A DNA stretch of 64,000 nucleotides from positions 3,844,001 through 3,908,000 of the forward strand of contig NC_026503.1 of NCBI RefSeq assembly GCF_000182925.2, read 5' to 3'. The notes under the pieces are model-generated. The model was not told the DNA's origin. It ran no database searches and was given only the letters and a program-made list of their open reading frames with translations. Shown here piece after piece: positions 41,876 through 53,142 of the stretch. Position 1 is the stretch's first letter; every line of letters begins with the position of its first letter. This DNA is from Neurospora crassa OR74A (Eukaryota > Ascomycota > Sordariomycetes > Sordariales > Sordariaceae). Made by a program: the position numbers and the translations under genes.

Positions 41876-42760
41876 GGATTACAATATCGAAACCCCAATT
41901 TACGAGATCCTTGGAGGAGGGGTTTGAGGGGTTCATCGTGAAAGGTGTCGGTCGGTTCACCGACGAGGTGCCGTGGGTGAGGAAGCGAAGGAGAACGTCG
42001 GCGCAGTGCAGTGTTCGTTGAGTGTGGGTGCTCCTGGACAGTGTCGGACAGTGTTTGCACTGGTGGTGGACTTTTTTCTTTTCTCGGGGCTTCTTCCTAA
42101 TTCTGATAGGCTTGTAGTACCAGCCTGGATCAGCGCCGCCGTTCTGTTCCCCAGAGACACCTTGCGAACATCTCTTGACTCTCTCGTTACGGAAGGACGC
42201 ATTGCGAGACTGCATCAACACAGCGAGGGAACTCTCAAGACTTGGCCTTCGCTGCACTGCAGTTCATCAGCATTGTGGTTGATTGATCCCTGTCCGCTTA
42301 CTCCACCCCGCAAAAAAAGAGAGAGGAAGGTCCACTCGTACACTCCAAACGTTTGGCACGTCCATTTGGCGACCCCGACACAACGGCATTGGGACTCCAG
42401 TATCTGCAACAAGGAAGAAAAAAAAAAGAAAAACCGATTGGATTGGAGATCCCTCGGCTGAAGTTATTGGAGATCGATTGGAGACAAGCGGGAGGGGCAA
42501 GGGCAAGATCCGCCGTTTTCTTCTATTCTTGTTCCCGCTAATCAACCATTATCGCCGCTTGCCCACACCTCGTCACCCTTCGGCTTTCTTTAATCCTACT
42601 ACCAAGACCTGTCCTGATAGCCGTCCTGACTTCTCTTCAACCACCACAAACCGCTGCAAACCGACACTGAGGTCCGACCCAGGGGCCTACCTGGCCGACA
42701 GCCCGACATCATCACTACCGTCGGCCTCGGGTCGCATTGACTTCATTGCCGCCCCCAACC
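41876..42760 (+). promoter_or_regulatory. ATG-free leader of the Zn2Cys6 regulator
   Basis: The last plus-strand ATG before the start at 42761 is at about 41873, which leaves 885 bases with none. An A-rich run lies at about 42417-42431. Confidence 0.5.
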
Positions 42761-45700
42761 ATGGCCCAGTATGCCGGCTCGGCCGCTCAACAAGCCGCTG
42801 CTGGCCATCAGTCTCTTTCGCCGCTATCGCCGTCCGCCTCCGTTTCCGCCTCGGTCGGAACTGCTCCGCCATTGACTCCATCCGGCACCGCTCCGGCCGG
42901 CACTGCTGCAGCTGCGGGTCCCGCTCCGTCTGCCGCCACGGCCCAGAGTGGAGCCGGATCTTCTTCCGCCTCCCAACCTCAGGACAAGCCCCGGTCCCAG
43001 TCGCAGTCCGGTGCCGGCCCTTCTGCCGCTGGCGGTGGTGCTTCTTCTACTACAGGAGCCCAACACAAGCGGGTGTATCAAGCATGTATTCCCTGTCGCC
43101 GTCGCAAGGTCCGGTGTGATCTAGGGTCCGTCGATAACCCCAGTGATCCGCCATGTGTCCGCTGCCGGCGCGAGAGCAAGGAATGCTACTTCAGCGCAAC
43201 CCGCCGTAAGCGCAAGGTGGACGATGACATGACTGACATCTTTGATGATCCCGACCATGATGACTACATTCTCCGCAACGGCAGGAAGCAGCTACGCAGT
43301 GGTGAAAGTCCGGTCATGGCTGCCCCTCTTGATCGCCGTCTCTACAGCGATGTCCCTCTCACTCCTGGGGGTAGTCGGGGTCGGGCACAACCGTTGAGGA
43401 GACCCGGAGATGGCGGCCCCAACAGCACTACGAGCACTGGAGGTGCTCGGAGTACCACCGGCGGCGAGTTTGGCGCTGGTGAGGCCAACACTCCCTTGGA
43501 GAACCTTGAGGCCAGAACAGTTATGCGCAGGGAGGTCTACGGCCCACATGACGCTCTAGACTTGTTGTACAAGGCGGCGACCGACAAGTTAGTTGATACC
43601 CGTAGTGATCGGTCACAGCGACTGCCATATGCTGATGTCGCGCGCTTGCGTAGCCCGATGCATAGGCAGGACGGAGAGTCTACTGCCGCTGGGGACTCTT
43701 CGCGGACCAATCATCATGCTGGGCGCCCTGGTCTGAACTCCCGTCACTCATCTCACCACAATGACCGTCCGGGTTACCACTCTCGTCATGCTTCAAGACA
43801 GGAAGCGTCCACCGAATCTATCGACCCGGAACTCACCAAGCGTGACATATCACAGGAGCCGGGCTACAACGAGGCACTGAAAGCATGGGCGCGCTTTCGG
43901 TTCGTGCGGGCAGGGTGGTTTACTGCGCAGGAGGCGATTGATTACATAGAATAGTAGGTTGCTGCCTTCTACATGTTGTACTTGTGCTAAGCTAACATGG
44001 CCACCTAGCTACTATGCATATCTTTCACCACTCACGCCTATATCGCCTCCTACGTTCCGGAATCCAGCTTCGCACCTCACATTGTTGACTGAGGAACCCA
44101 TCTTGACAGTGACACTCCTCACTATTGCGTCAAGGTATCGCCGCATGCCAGGAACCGGAGGCCACTGTCGATCACACGCCATCCACGAACAGCTATGGAC
44201 CTACCTCCGAGGCATGATCGAGCGTGTGGTCTGGGGTCAGGAGGCATTTGGTGGTGGCTTCTGTGGCTCGGGCGCGGACGAATCGCAGAGTTCTAGCACG
44301 GCACCATGGAGAGGTCTTCGCCGCGGCAGTCTCAGAACATTCGGCACAATTGAGTCCCTTATGATCCTGACGGAGTGGCATCCACGAGCCCTCCACTTCC
44401 CGCCGAGCGAGGCCATTGACGAGTTGCTTCTACCCTCGTATGAGCACAATTCTGCGGATGACGACAACAACCAAAAACCTTCAGCTGGGATTGGCGGCAG
44501 GAGAATAGAGAGCTGGCTGGAGCCTGCCTGGCGAAGTGACCGTATGTGCTGGATGCTGCTGAGTACCGCTTTGGGCTTGGCGTACGAGCTCGGGGTTTTT
44601 GACGAGATCGACGAACTGCTCGCAACCGGATCCATAACTCGGCCGGAATATGAAGATGAGTCGTATCGCCTTAGAGCCCATCGCATCAAGAGATTGCTCC
44701 TGATTTATCTGAGCCAGCTTGCTGGCCGGCTCAACTGGACAAACATGGTCCCTGAGAACATGCGTAACGATCCTATCATGTCACGAAGGCGACCTCACTC
44801 GGGAGAAGGAACAACTCCGGGAACCAATCCTTCGTCCACGTCCAACGGGTTTGTGTACATCCCCGACCTCGAGCTAGACGATCAGATTATCCTCTGCTGG
44901 GCAGGTGTTAGCAATGTGATGCACAGGGGCAACGAGAAACTTTTCCGGTCTCGCAACTACACTACCGATATCATCCAGAGCGGAAAGTACATACAACTGT
45001 TGAAGGAGTTCCAGCCTCTGTTGAGGAATTGGTGGAACGACTTCAACCGCTTTGTTTTGCCACCATATATTCGGCACATCCTAACCATCGAGTATGAATA
45101 CGTCCGAATCTACGTCAATTCGCTTGCTTTGCAGGCTGTCGTTGAGCGGTGTACCAACAATCCCAACGTTGGAGGCGGAGGCTCAACCAACGGTGGAAGC
45201 GTCTCGGGACACTCTGCTCCGCAGCTGTCACCGCAGACGCAGAACTATCTCGGAAAGCTGCCGCTCAGTCAGCTTGGTGGGTTCGGGGCTGAAGACGAGG
45301 AGTATGTGAAAGAGGTTGTTAACGGCAGCCGAAACCTGCTTCGAACCGTTGTCGATGGTCTCTTGCCCAAGGGTTACCTGAAGCACGCTCCTGTGCGGAC
45401 CTACTTTCGCATCATCAGTGGTGCCATGTTTCTGCTCAAAACGTTTGCACTCGGTGCGCCCAAATCAGATGTCGAGTTGAGCATCAGCCTGATGGACCAG
45501 ACGGTAGATGCTTTGAGGCACTGCGTCGTTGACGATGTTCATCTGGGAATACGCTTCGCAGATATGCTCGAAACTTTGACGAGCCGTCTACGCAACCGCT
45601 TTATTCACGCCCCGCCGCCGCCCGTTGCCACTACAGATGGCCGGTCGCCCAATCCAAATCACCAAGCCGATACTACCAACGGCAACGGTCCCATGCCCCA

Positions 45701-46231
45701 TGGGGCGCCAAATCTTTCCTCGGGTGACGTCTGGTCCAAGCTGTCTGCTAATAATCTTGGTGAGTTATCCTGGCCTTCTCTTCTCAATTGCTTTTCGAGA
45801 AATTGAAACTAACAAGTCACCAAACAGAACGCGGCAATCCTACAAACAACATCTCCGCCACCCCCTGGGACGTCGCAGCTGGTGACTTTCCATACCCCAC
45901 CGGCTCGGCATCCATGTTCGGCCCATCTACGCCCGCCGCCACGTCTAACTTACCCGATACCAATGGCAACAGCAATGGCAACGGTGGTGGCGGCGGCGGT
46001 GGCGGTGGTGGTTTGACGGACAGCATGTTTGAGAACACGGATTGGGCCAACCCTAGCAACGAGATGTGGTACCTCCCCACCGGCCCGGCCTTTTTCCAGA
46101 ATATCGACAACACGAGCGTGTCGATGACAGCTGAGGGTGTTAATGTGGGTGGTGTCGATTTGTTGGATTTTATGGCGATGGATCCGATGGATGGGGCTAG
46201 TTTCGTTCTTGATGGGGGGAGGTATCCTTGA
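42761..46231 (+). CDS. Zn2Cys6 fungal transcription factor (ARO80/ARCA-like)
   Basis: Exons 42761-43953, 44009-45759 and 45828-46231 encode about 1115 residues; introns are 43954-44008 (GTAGGT...CCTAG) and 45760-45827 (GTGAGT...ACAG). After ~100 Ala/Ser/Gln-rich residues comes a binuclear zinc cluster starting near residue 109: [11 protein letters not shown], 12 residues, then [11 protein letters not shown] and [10 protein letters not shown]. The 12-residue third spacer and the ATRRKRK tail recall the ARO80/ARCA group, which in other fungi controls aromatic amino-acid or related catabolism; I hold that name loosely. The middle region ([52 protein letters not shown]) is the fungal-specific regulatory domain. 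The C-terminus has a GGNGGGGGGGGGG-like run and an acidic, aromatic end ([40 protein letters not shown]) that looks like an activation domain. Confidence 0.9.
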
Positions 46232-47090
46232 GTGTTTCGAGTTGAGTTTTGGGACAGAGGATCGATCTATCTGTGAATTTGCGGCTGATGGTGGAAAAAA
46301 CAATATGGAAGCGAGGTCATTATCACTATCATCGGGGGAGATATATAAAGGAGAGGAAGGAGGATGGGACAAACCATGCATGAGAGAGCTAATGAGTTGC
46401 AGGTATGGTTGGAGAAGGCATCGTGATAGTTGCCAAAGTAATCTGAAAGTGCAACACGGACACCAAAAAAAAAACATAGGAAGGGAAGTTTTGCTCATTT
46501 AGGGACGGCGCGGTGTTTTTTCTCGTCTTTTTGTGTTTCTTCACACTAAGTAGCGTCGACATCGGATATGGTGGGAAAGGGAGGAATGAGAATTGAGTCG
46601 AATGGACGAACAGTACCAAGCTATCATCAACTCAGATGTGCATGCTTTTGTGGTGATGAAGTTCCAATGTCTTGTGCAGCAGTCGTTGAATTTGTTGAAA
46701 GAGGATAACACAGTTTAGAGAGTATCTGTTCCCCATGTCAATGATGAAAAGAACAACTCGTCAATCGAGTTGCGGTCATTCCAGTGTCTCTATTCTTTCA
46801 ATGTTAGATAACCTGGTTTTCTCATTACCGGTTCGCGGTATCTCTAATGCTAGTAACTCGTGTTTCATAGACAAAGCAAAGCATGAGAACGTTATCCGCC
46901 CTCCCCCCCCTCCCCCCCCACTTTATATGTGTCCATCTATCATGTTCATTTATCCCCAGACCAATCCCATATCCTATCATATCAGATACCCATTGGCCAT
47001 CCATAGATGTACATCCCATTCACCACAGCAAAATTGCCTTTCTCTTCAGCATCTTACAACGGGTCATCATCTATTTGCGTACTCATCCAC
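46232..47090. other. Convergent spacer, regulator and AACS
   Basis: 859 bases between two convergent stop codons, so both 3'UTRs. It holds an A9 run near 46466 and a C-rich stretch (CCCTCCCCCCCCTCCCCCCC-like) at about 46901-46920. No gene. Confidence 0.5.
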
Positions 47091-49626
47091 CTACTTAGGC
47101 AACTGCTCCTCCGCCGCCTTCGCCCACGTCCTAAACCACTCCAACGCCTCTGGATTCGCCACACTCGCATTCGTCTTCACCTTTAACCCACTCAAAATCT
47201 GCTTAACAGCAACCTCAATCTTCTTCCCATTCCCGGTCCTCGGAATACCCGCCGGTCCGCACTCCTCCACCACGCCCGGTACATGCCTAGGACTCAACTC
47301 GCGCTTAATCACGTTCTTGATCCGATCCCTCAGTTCCGAAGTAAACGACTTGCCGGGCACCATGACCACAAAAAGGCAAACGGTCTCATCACGATCAAAC
47401 TCGCGTCTGCGGCCTACGCACACCGCGTCTTCGACTTCAGAAGCAAAAAAGCGGATGAGCACGTTATAAATCTCGGCAGACCCGAAGCGGACACCGGCGG
47501 GCTTGAGCACGCCATCGGAGCGGCCCAGCATGACCAACGCCCCCGTGGACGGGTTCATGCGCACAAAGTCGCCGTGGTGCCACATGGCCGTGCCGAAGCG
47601 CTCAAAGTAAGCGGCACGGTACTTGTCGTCGCCTCCGGGGCCGAAGAAAGTCAGAGGTTGGCAGGGGAACGGCTTGAGGCAGACAAGATCGCCTTCGGAG
47701 CCGACGGGGTCGACAGGGCGGGGGTCGGAGGCGTCGGAGGCAGAATCGATTACGCTGATGGCCATTCCTAGACCGGCGCATTGGACTTCTCCCGCCCGGA
47801 CCGGGAGAAGAGGGCAAGGGGCGCCAAAGAGGGAGATGATGTCTGTGCCGCCAGTGATAGAGGCTAGGTTGATGGTGGAGGGAAAAGCAGTGTAGACGAA
47901 GGCAAAGGTAGAAGGGGGGAGGGGGGCGGCGGTGGAATAGATGGCTTCGAGAGAAGAGAGGTCGAGGTTGTGGACGGGATCGATGGGGCGTACGCTGTTG
48001 GCTTCGAGCGTGGTCAGGTAGGCGGCCGAGGTGCCGAAGTGGGTTACCTTCAGGGAGGAGAGCAGGCGCGGGAGGGATAGGTAACCGTGCGGGCGGAAGG
48101 GGGAGCCGGAGTAGAGGACCAGCGAGGCGCCACATGAGAGCGAGGAAACGGACCAGTGGTGCATCATCCACGAGGTGGTGGTGTAGTAGAGCATGCGCGA
48201 TCGCGGGGAGAGGTTAGAGTGGATGAAGAGCTCCTTCTTGTGCTGGAGAAGGGTGCCGGCGGCGGTGTGGACGATGGCCTTGGGCAGGCCGGTGGTGCCG
48301 CTGGAATAGAGGACGTAGAGAGGATGTGAGGGAGGAAGCTGGGCGAAGACGAGGGGCTCCTCTTTGGGCGAGCTGTGAAGGAACTCATCGTACTCCTCCG
48401 CCTTGACGCCCTTGACGCGGATCTCGTCCAGTCCGGTCTCAAAGTTCTGAAGGCCCTTAACTACGACAACGAGCTCGAGTCCGTGCTTCTGTAGCGCCTC
48501 GACGACCTCGAGGGTCTTGGCCTTGCCGGACCACTCCTTGCCGTTATAGAGAGTGGCATTATCGGAGAAGAGAACCTTGGGCTTGATCTGGACAAGACGG
48601 TCCAAGACGGCACTGACACCATTATCAGGGCTGATTCCCGTCCAGATGGCGCCGAGGGAGGCAGCACTCAGTAGGGCGACCAAGGCTTGCACGTGGTTAG
48701 CAACAAAGCCAGCAACAACACTATTCTCCTTCACTCCAGCAGCTTGGAGGGCATTGGAGCATTGCCGGACCTGCTCTCGCAGCTCGTCCCATGTGGTTTC
48801 GGTGAGGTGCTCGTCGTTTTCAGTGGCTGTGATGACAGCAACATCAGATCCGTTGACTTGGGCATTTCCAGGGAACAGGAGGTTCTCGGCGAAGTTTAGT
48901 CGGGCACCAGCAAAGAAGTCAGGCCTAGGTAACATGGGCGCATGTTCAGGGAGCACCTATAGTAGTCGACATGGTTAGTCTATAAGAAGCACTACACAGG
49001 TCTTTCCCTTATGTGCTGATTGGCTCGCCGTGTTTATTTCCCAATAGGGGTATGTTTAGGGGTATAGAGGTTCGCCATGAAATAAATGTTGGGTAACCCT
49101 GACGACCAACTGCGGCCATCAACATGGGCAAATGAGATGAGGTGAATTGCGTTAAAGCGACGCCCGTATGAGACAACAGTTCCCCAACCCATCGCATCTA
49201 TAGCGAGATATTGTGGACATCCTTCCGGTCGTACAGTGTGCTTCGTGAACCGGAAGTGGGGGCTGAACAAAGTTGGGGTTGTCCGGGGTTCCCCATCTGT
49301 CCCCCCATTTCCCTAGACCCCGCGGAAAAGAAAATGAGACGGTTCTTGAGAATGGAAAGCATATCATCCACGGAAGCCAGCGGGATCACTTGAAGGAGAA
49401 CAAAAAATACTTAATCACCCACCTCATCGAACAGCTTGGAATGCCTGATACCGGTAAAGTGCCAGGCCTCTTCCCAGAAGGCAGCAACGTTGTCGACTGA
49501 CCACTTGTAGAGGGATGGATAATCGTTGAGCTGGAGACCGTACTTGGAGTTTACATGCTCAAGGAACTTCCACATCTGCGTGGACTGGGGATCCGGATGT
49601 CTCCAAAGCTCGTTGGTGACCGTCAT
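47091..49626 (-). CDS. AACS: Acetoacetyl-CoA synthetase
   Basis: Adenylate-forming ligase that activates acetoacetate to acetoacetyl-CoA with ATP, feeding sterol and lipid synthesis or ketone use in the cytosol. Exons 49626-49423 and 48956-47091 encode 689 residues; the intron 49422-48957 (GTGGGT...CTATAG) is 466 bases, the longest coding-region intron I place here. Exon 1 (MTVTNELWRHPDPQSTQMWK; VNSKYGLQLNDYPSLYKWSV; AFWEEAWHFTGIR) joins directly to VLPEHAPMLPRPDFFAGARL, with no gap against the family, so no hidden exon is needed. Core motifs: the AMP-binding loop LYVLYSSGTTGLPKAIVH, TSWMMHHWSVSSLSCGASLV, the ASITGGTD motif, the RSDGVLKPAGVRFGSAEIYN hinge, and near the end GIPRTGNGKKIEVAVKQI with the catalytic Lys. 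It ends EQLPK, not a PTS1. Residue order is that of AACS rather than acetyl-CoA synthetase. Confidence 0.94.
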
Positions 49627-52587
49627 GGTGAAGAATTGAAGATGACTGAAGAATATATCCGTTTAAATAAAGGACGCGTGAAGCGAGAATTTAGTCAACT
49701 TCAAAGAGATGCGTGGGTGAGGAGTGATGGCGATTCGGGTTGTCGCGGGGAAACTTGCACAGTTGGGTCCGGGGCAACGGGGACTTGGACAGTTATCCGA
49801 TTCCGATGGCCGGAATGGAGAATCTGGGGTTCGTCAATCTCGAAAAGAGGCTCTGACTGTTGCTCCTCCACTTTGCGTTCAATGCCCAGACCGAGAGTGG
49901 GAAACGCGTGGTGGTCGAAGTGTTGTGCGGTTAGGGTGGGTGTACGTGATCACGGAGGCTTCTGCTGGGTAGGGAGGTTTGAAGGTTCCCGTTACCGTTA
50001 CAGGGGGTCCATATTTTCGGGCTTGTAAGCTACACAGTAGAGTGCTGGTTCACAGACCATAGTAGCGCCGCAGTCTGCTGGTTCAATGCCGCCCGGGGCG
50101 GGCATGCCGCTCGAGTGCCAGATGCCGCCGACGATGGCCGCCGGAATTGCAGAATGCCACAGCTGGCTGGAAAGGCGGAAAGGCGGAAAGACGGAAATGG
50201 AAGAAAACTCGATGTTCGAGTGGCCGAGATCGTCCTCCTCCACCCCTCCGCGTTCCGATGGGATGGATGGCCCGAGGTTTGATAGGGACCCGTCCAAAGC
50301 CGAGTCTGGGCAAAGCTAGCTACCTTGCTTGTACTTCTATGTACACTATTCTAGACATTGGAAACCGCTGCAGGTTCGCCAAGTGTTTTCCAAAGAGGTC
50401 TTTGGGCTGTTCCGTTGGTATTGTTCGACAGACAGACAGGCTTTCGAGGTTGAAGAAACCAGAAATATTCATATTGTTAAATGACTTGTTAGATCCAGCT
50501 GAACAAGACCAGCTTGTCGGGGAGTTGTGTAACGGTGTGTGGTTCTGTTGGAAAAAGTCGAGAAGGTCAAGCCCAAACTGCGGAGGCGGGGCCTCGCTGC
50601 AGTACATCCACCAGATGAAGAAGCCATACCTTGCTTCCATCTCGTCTTCCATCCCGTCCGTCAATCAATCAAATCAACATACGTACCTTGCATAGACTCA
50701 ACTGTCGGCATCCGTGATACCCATCAACTCGAGGCAAGCCGTCATCATGATTCACGTCTCACGTCTGCAGTGATGGTCCTCCAAAAAGGTCTCTCTGTCT
50801 TCCTTGCTGTCGGGGTCAGCCAATTGCCAACGCAGACAGAGAGACAAAGTCACGCGATTGTTAGCAGTGCTTCTAGCGCGGCACAGGCCGGTTGCAATAG
50901 AAAAGGCGGCTGCAAGTCTCATGCGGTCCCGTTGCTGCAATGCAGGCTCTGCATCACCACATCATCGCCATCAAACCGCTTCAGGACAGAGGCCGTGATC
51001 GCAGACCCTGACCGCCAAACTACAAAAGAGAGAATCCAGCAACCTGCGACGAGCTGCGATTCCTTGCGAGCCATGTTCCAGTCTCTTTTTGCCAAGCGTC
51101 CAAGGTGTCCATTTTTTTTGGTGGAGAATCGCCATCACACCATGGGCGCATCAATGCAGCAGGGCTGTGGTTGACTGCTGGGGCTGATGATAATTCCGCC
51201 GTAGATCGTTGATCAGGCATCAATCCAAGGGCGAGAGAGTAATGTACATAGGCGATGCCGAGCGGGAGGATAATCCGTTGAAATTGGGCGTGTGGGAACT
51301 GGAAAGAGATGTGTGCTGTTCGCATCATAATATAGGGTTTTTTTCTCCCTGCGATCCCTTCATTTCCGAAGTGCTCGGTGGCAATGGTACACAACACATC
51401 GAGACACACAGAGTTCCTTGCCTAGTCGGGAACAAAGTCGGCTGGTGATTGGCACATCCGCCGATGTGTCGCGCCTGGACAATTCCGTGTCCATGGTGCC
51501 TGCAGTGGCTCGAGGCGATCCCATCTCAGGAACGTACACTATTGTCTAACATTGATCCTGTCGAGGTGCAGGCAGTGTCGGAGTCTTCCCGAGTCCGAGA
51601 GCCGTTGGAGTCTTGTCTCAAGCCATAACGCCGGCTTATGCCTTGACGATAGTCTCGACCTGTCTATCACAGTCTGCTTGAGCAGAAGCCAGTGAGCCAG
51701 TTGGAAAAGAAACGTGCAAGCAAACGACGCTTTGATCAGCTTCAAGAAGCACAAAGGCCGAGCAATTGATGAAAAGTCCCGTCATCGAGCACAAGACCAC
51801 CAACCGATCCCACCGATCCGGAGTGTTCGGGAGATACGGAGGACCTTGGTTGGATGCGCTAACAAGTCCAGACTGCCAGTACTAAAAGTACACGGTACAC
51901 ATCTCACAAGGCAGCGGCTGCATGATTCAGCGGTATCACGGTACATGACTGGATAACGCCAACAACAGCGCAAGTCCCCAATTGTTGCTCTCTTGTCAGA
52001 CTCGCAGTGACTGGCCAAATTAACGTGTGGCTGCGAAGCAACGAAAGCAACACCGGGGAGACCGGGGTCAACAGCTCGCTGGCAGTGCCGCCCTCATTGG
52101 CCGTCCGTAATCGGGTTCCACAATTTCGGACGGCTGCGGTGGGAATGTGGTGGACTGGGGTGGATTTTGTCGCTCCGACTTGTGGTGGGTTGTCTTTGAA
52201 CCACTGGTGAGCTGCCCGCTGTTGTGATGCCTGTGCCCCTTTCCGCAATTCATTGAAATCTTCTGCCTCGTCCACTCTTTTTCCCAGACAGCCGACGCCC
52301 TCGACTCTTCCAAGACAACCGTGACCTGTCCTGCACATCAACAAGGGGCGAGGGTGTAGCAGAGTCGTAAAAGGGCGACACTCGACTGCGACGACAAGCG
52401 CGACGACGCTCCCCTCTCTTAGTTTGCTTTTCTTCCCGCCGACACCGCCTACCGCTACCGCCCAAGCGGTTCCGTCGCGACCGCCTTTTTGTCTCCAAAA
52501 CTATAATCGCTCGATCCAGTTTTCAACCTCGTCGCCGCCTTGTACGTTGCTCTTGGAGGCTGCTGTACCTGTACACACGTCTCTTGG
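49627..52587. other. Divergent AACS/LCB2 intergenic region
   Basis: About 3 kb with no gene seen. No minus-strand ATG occurs for ~380 bases above the AACS start (49627-50008), a likely leader. On the plus strand 52230-52587 has no ATG and is probably the LCB2 promoter-proximal leader. Confidence 0.5.
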
Positions 52588-52599
52588 ATGATAGGGCAG

Positions 52600-53031
52600 G
52601 TGAGTGTTTCGAATGCTGCTTTCCATCTTCCGTTTCTCCCTTTTCCTTGCGGCGGAGCCAGGGCGATGGATAGGCGTTGCACTCAGGCGGTAAATGGACG
52701 GGAATGGTTGGAAGTGGAAGCTGCCCATGTTGTACACCCGCAAGAGCATCTTGGTGGTATCTGGGAGCTGCTACCACATGCAAGGAGCTCGATTGGACCT
52801 GCATTGGCAGCGCTGTGCATTGCCTGCGTTTCGTCATTTGACATGGCCATCATATGTTTCGAGCATGCGAAAGCGGCATACCAGCATTTCCACAGTTGCT
52901 CCGTGGTTAGCAGGAACTCCATCATTTCCAAATTGTTGCGATAACTCGTCTTCTCCCTTGGCTTCGCTCGCGGCCCGTCTCATTACCAAGTAATCCTTCT
53001 AGGCCACCTTGCTGATATCTCTCTATCACAG
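52600..53031 (+). other. Probable 5'UTR intron of LCB2
   Basis: GGGCAG/GTGAGT donor at 52600 and CTCTATCACAG acceptor ending 53031, with a CTGAT branch-like site about 20 nt before. The interval holds several ATGs, whereas the leader on both sides holds only one (52588). Splicing would join 52588-52599 to 53032 and create a 20-codon uORF that stops at 53080-53082. Confidence 0.5.
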
Positions 53032-53142
53032 CATCTGTTGGAGTTAGCATTTGCGCATCGCTCTACCTCCTACGCGTCCTGAAAGCGGCGGTCGTCTGCT
53101 TGCATCCAACCACCTAGTTGCGCCCTCACTTGCGCCCTAGAC

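Noticed and set aside
42283-43119. 278-codon frame overlapping the Zn2Cys6 gene start
   Set aside because: It overlaps the true gene in another frame, begins without ATG, and is Arg/Ser/Pro shadow sequence.
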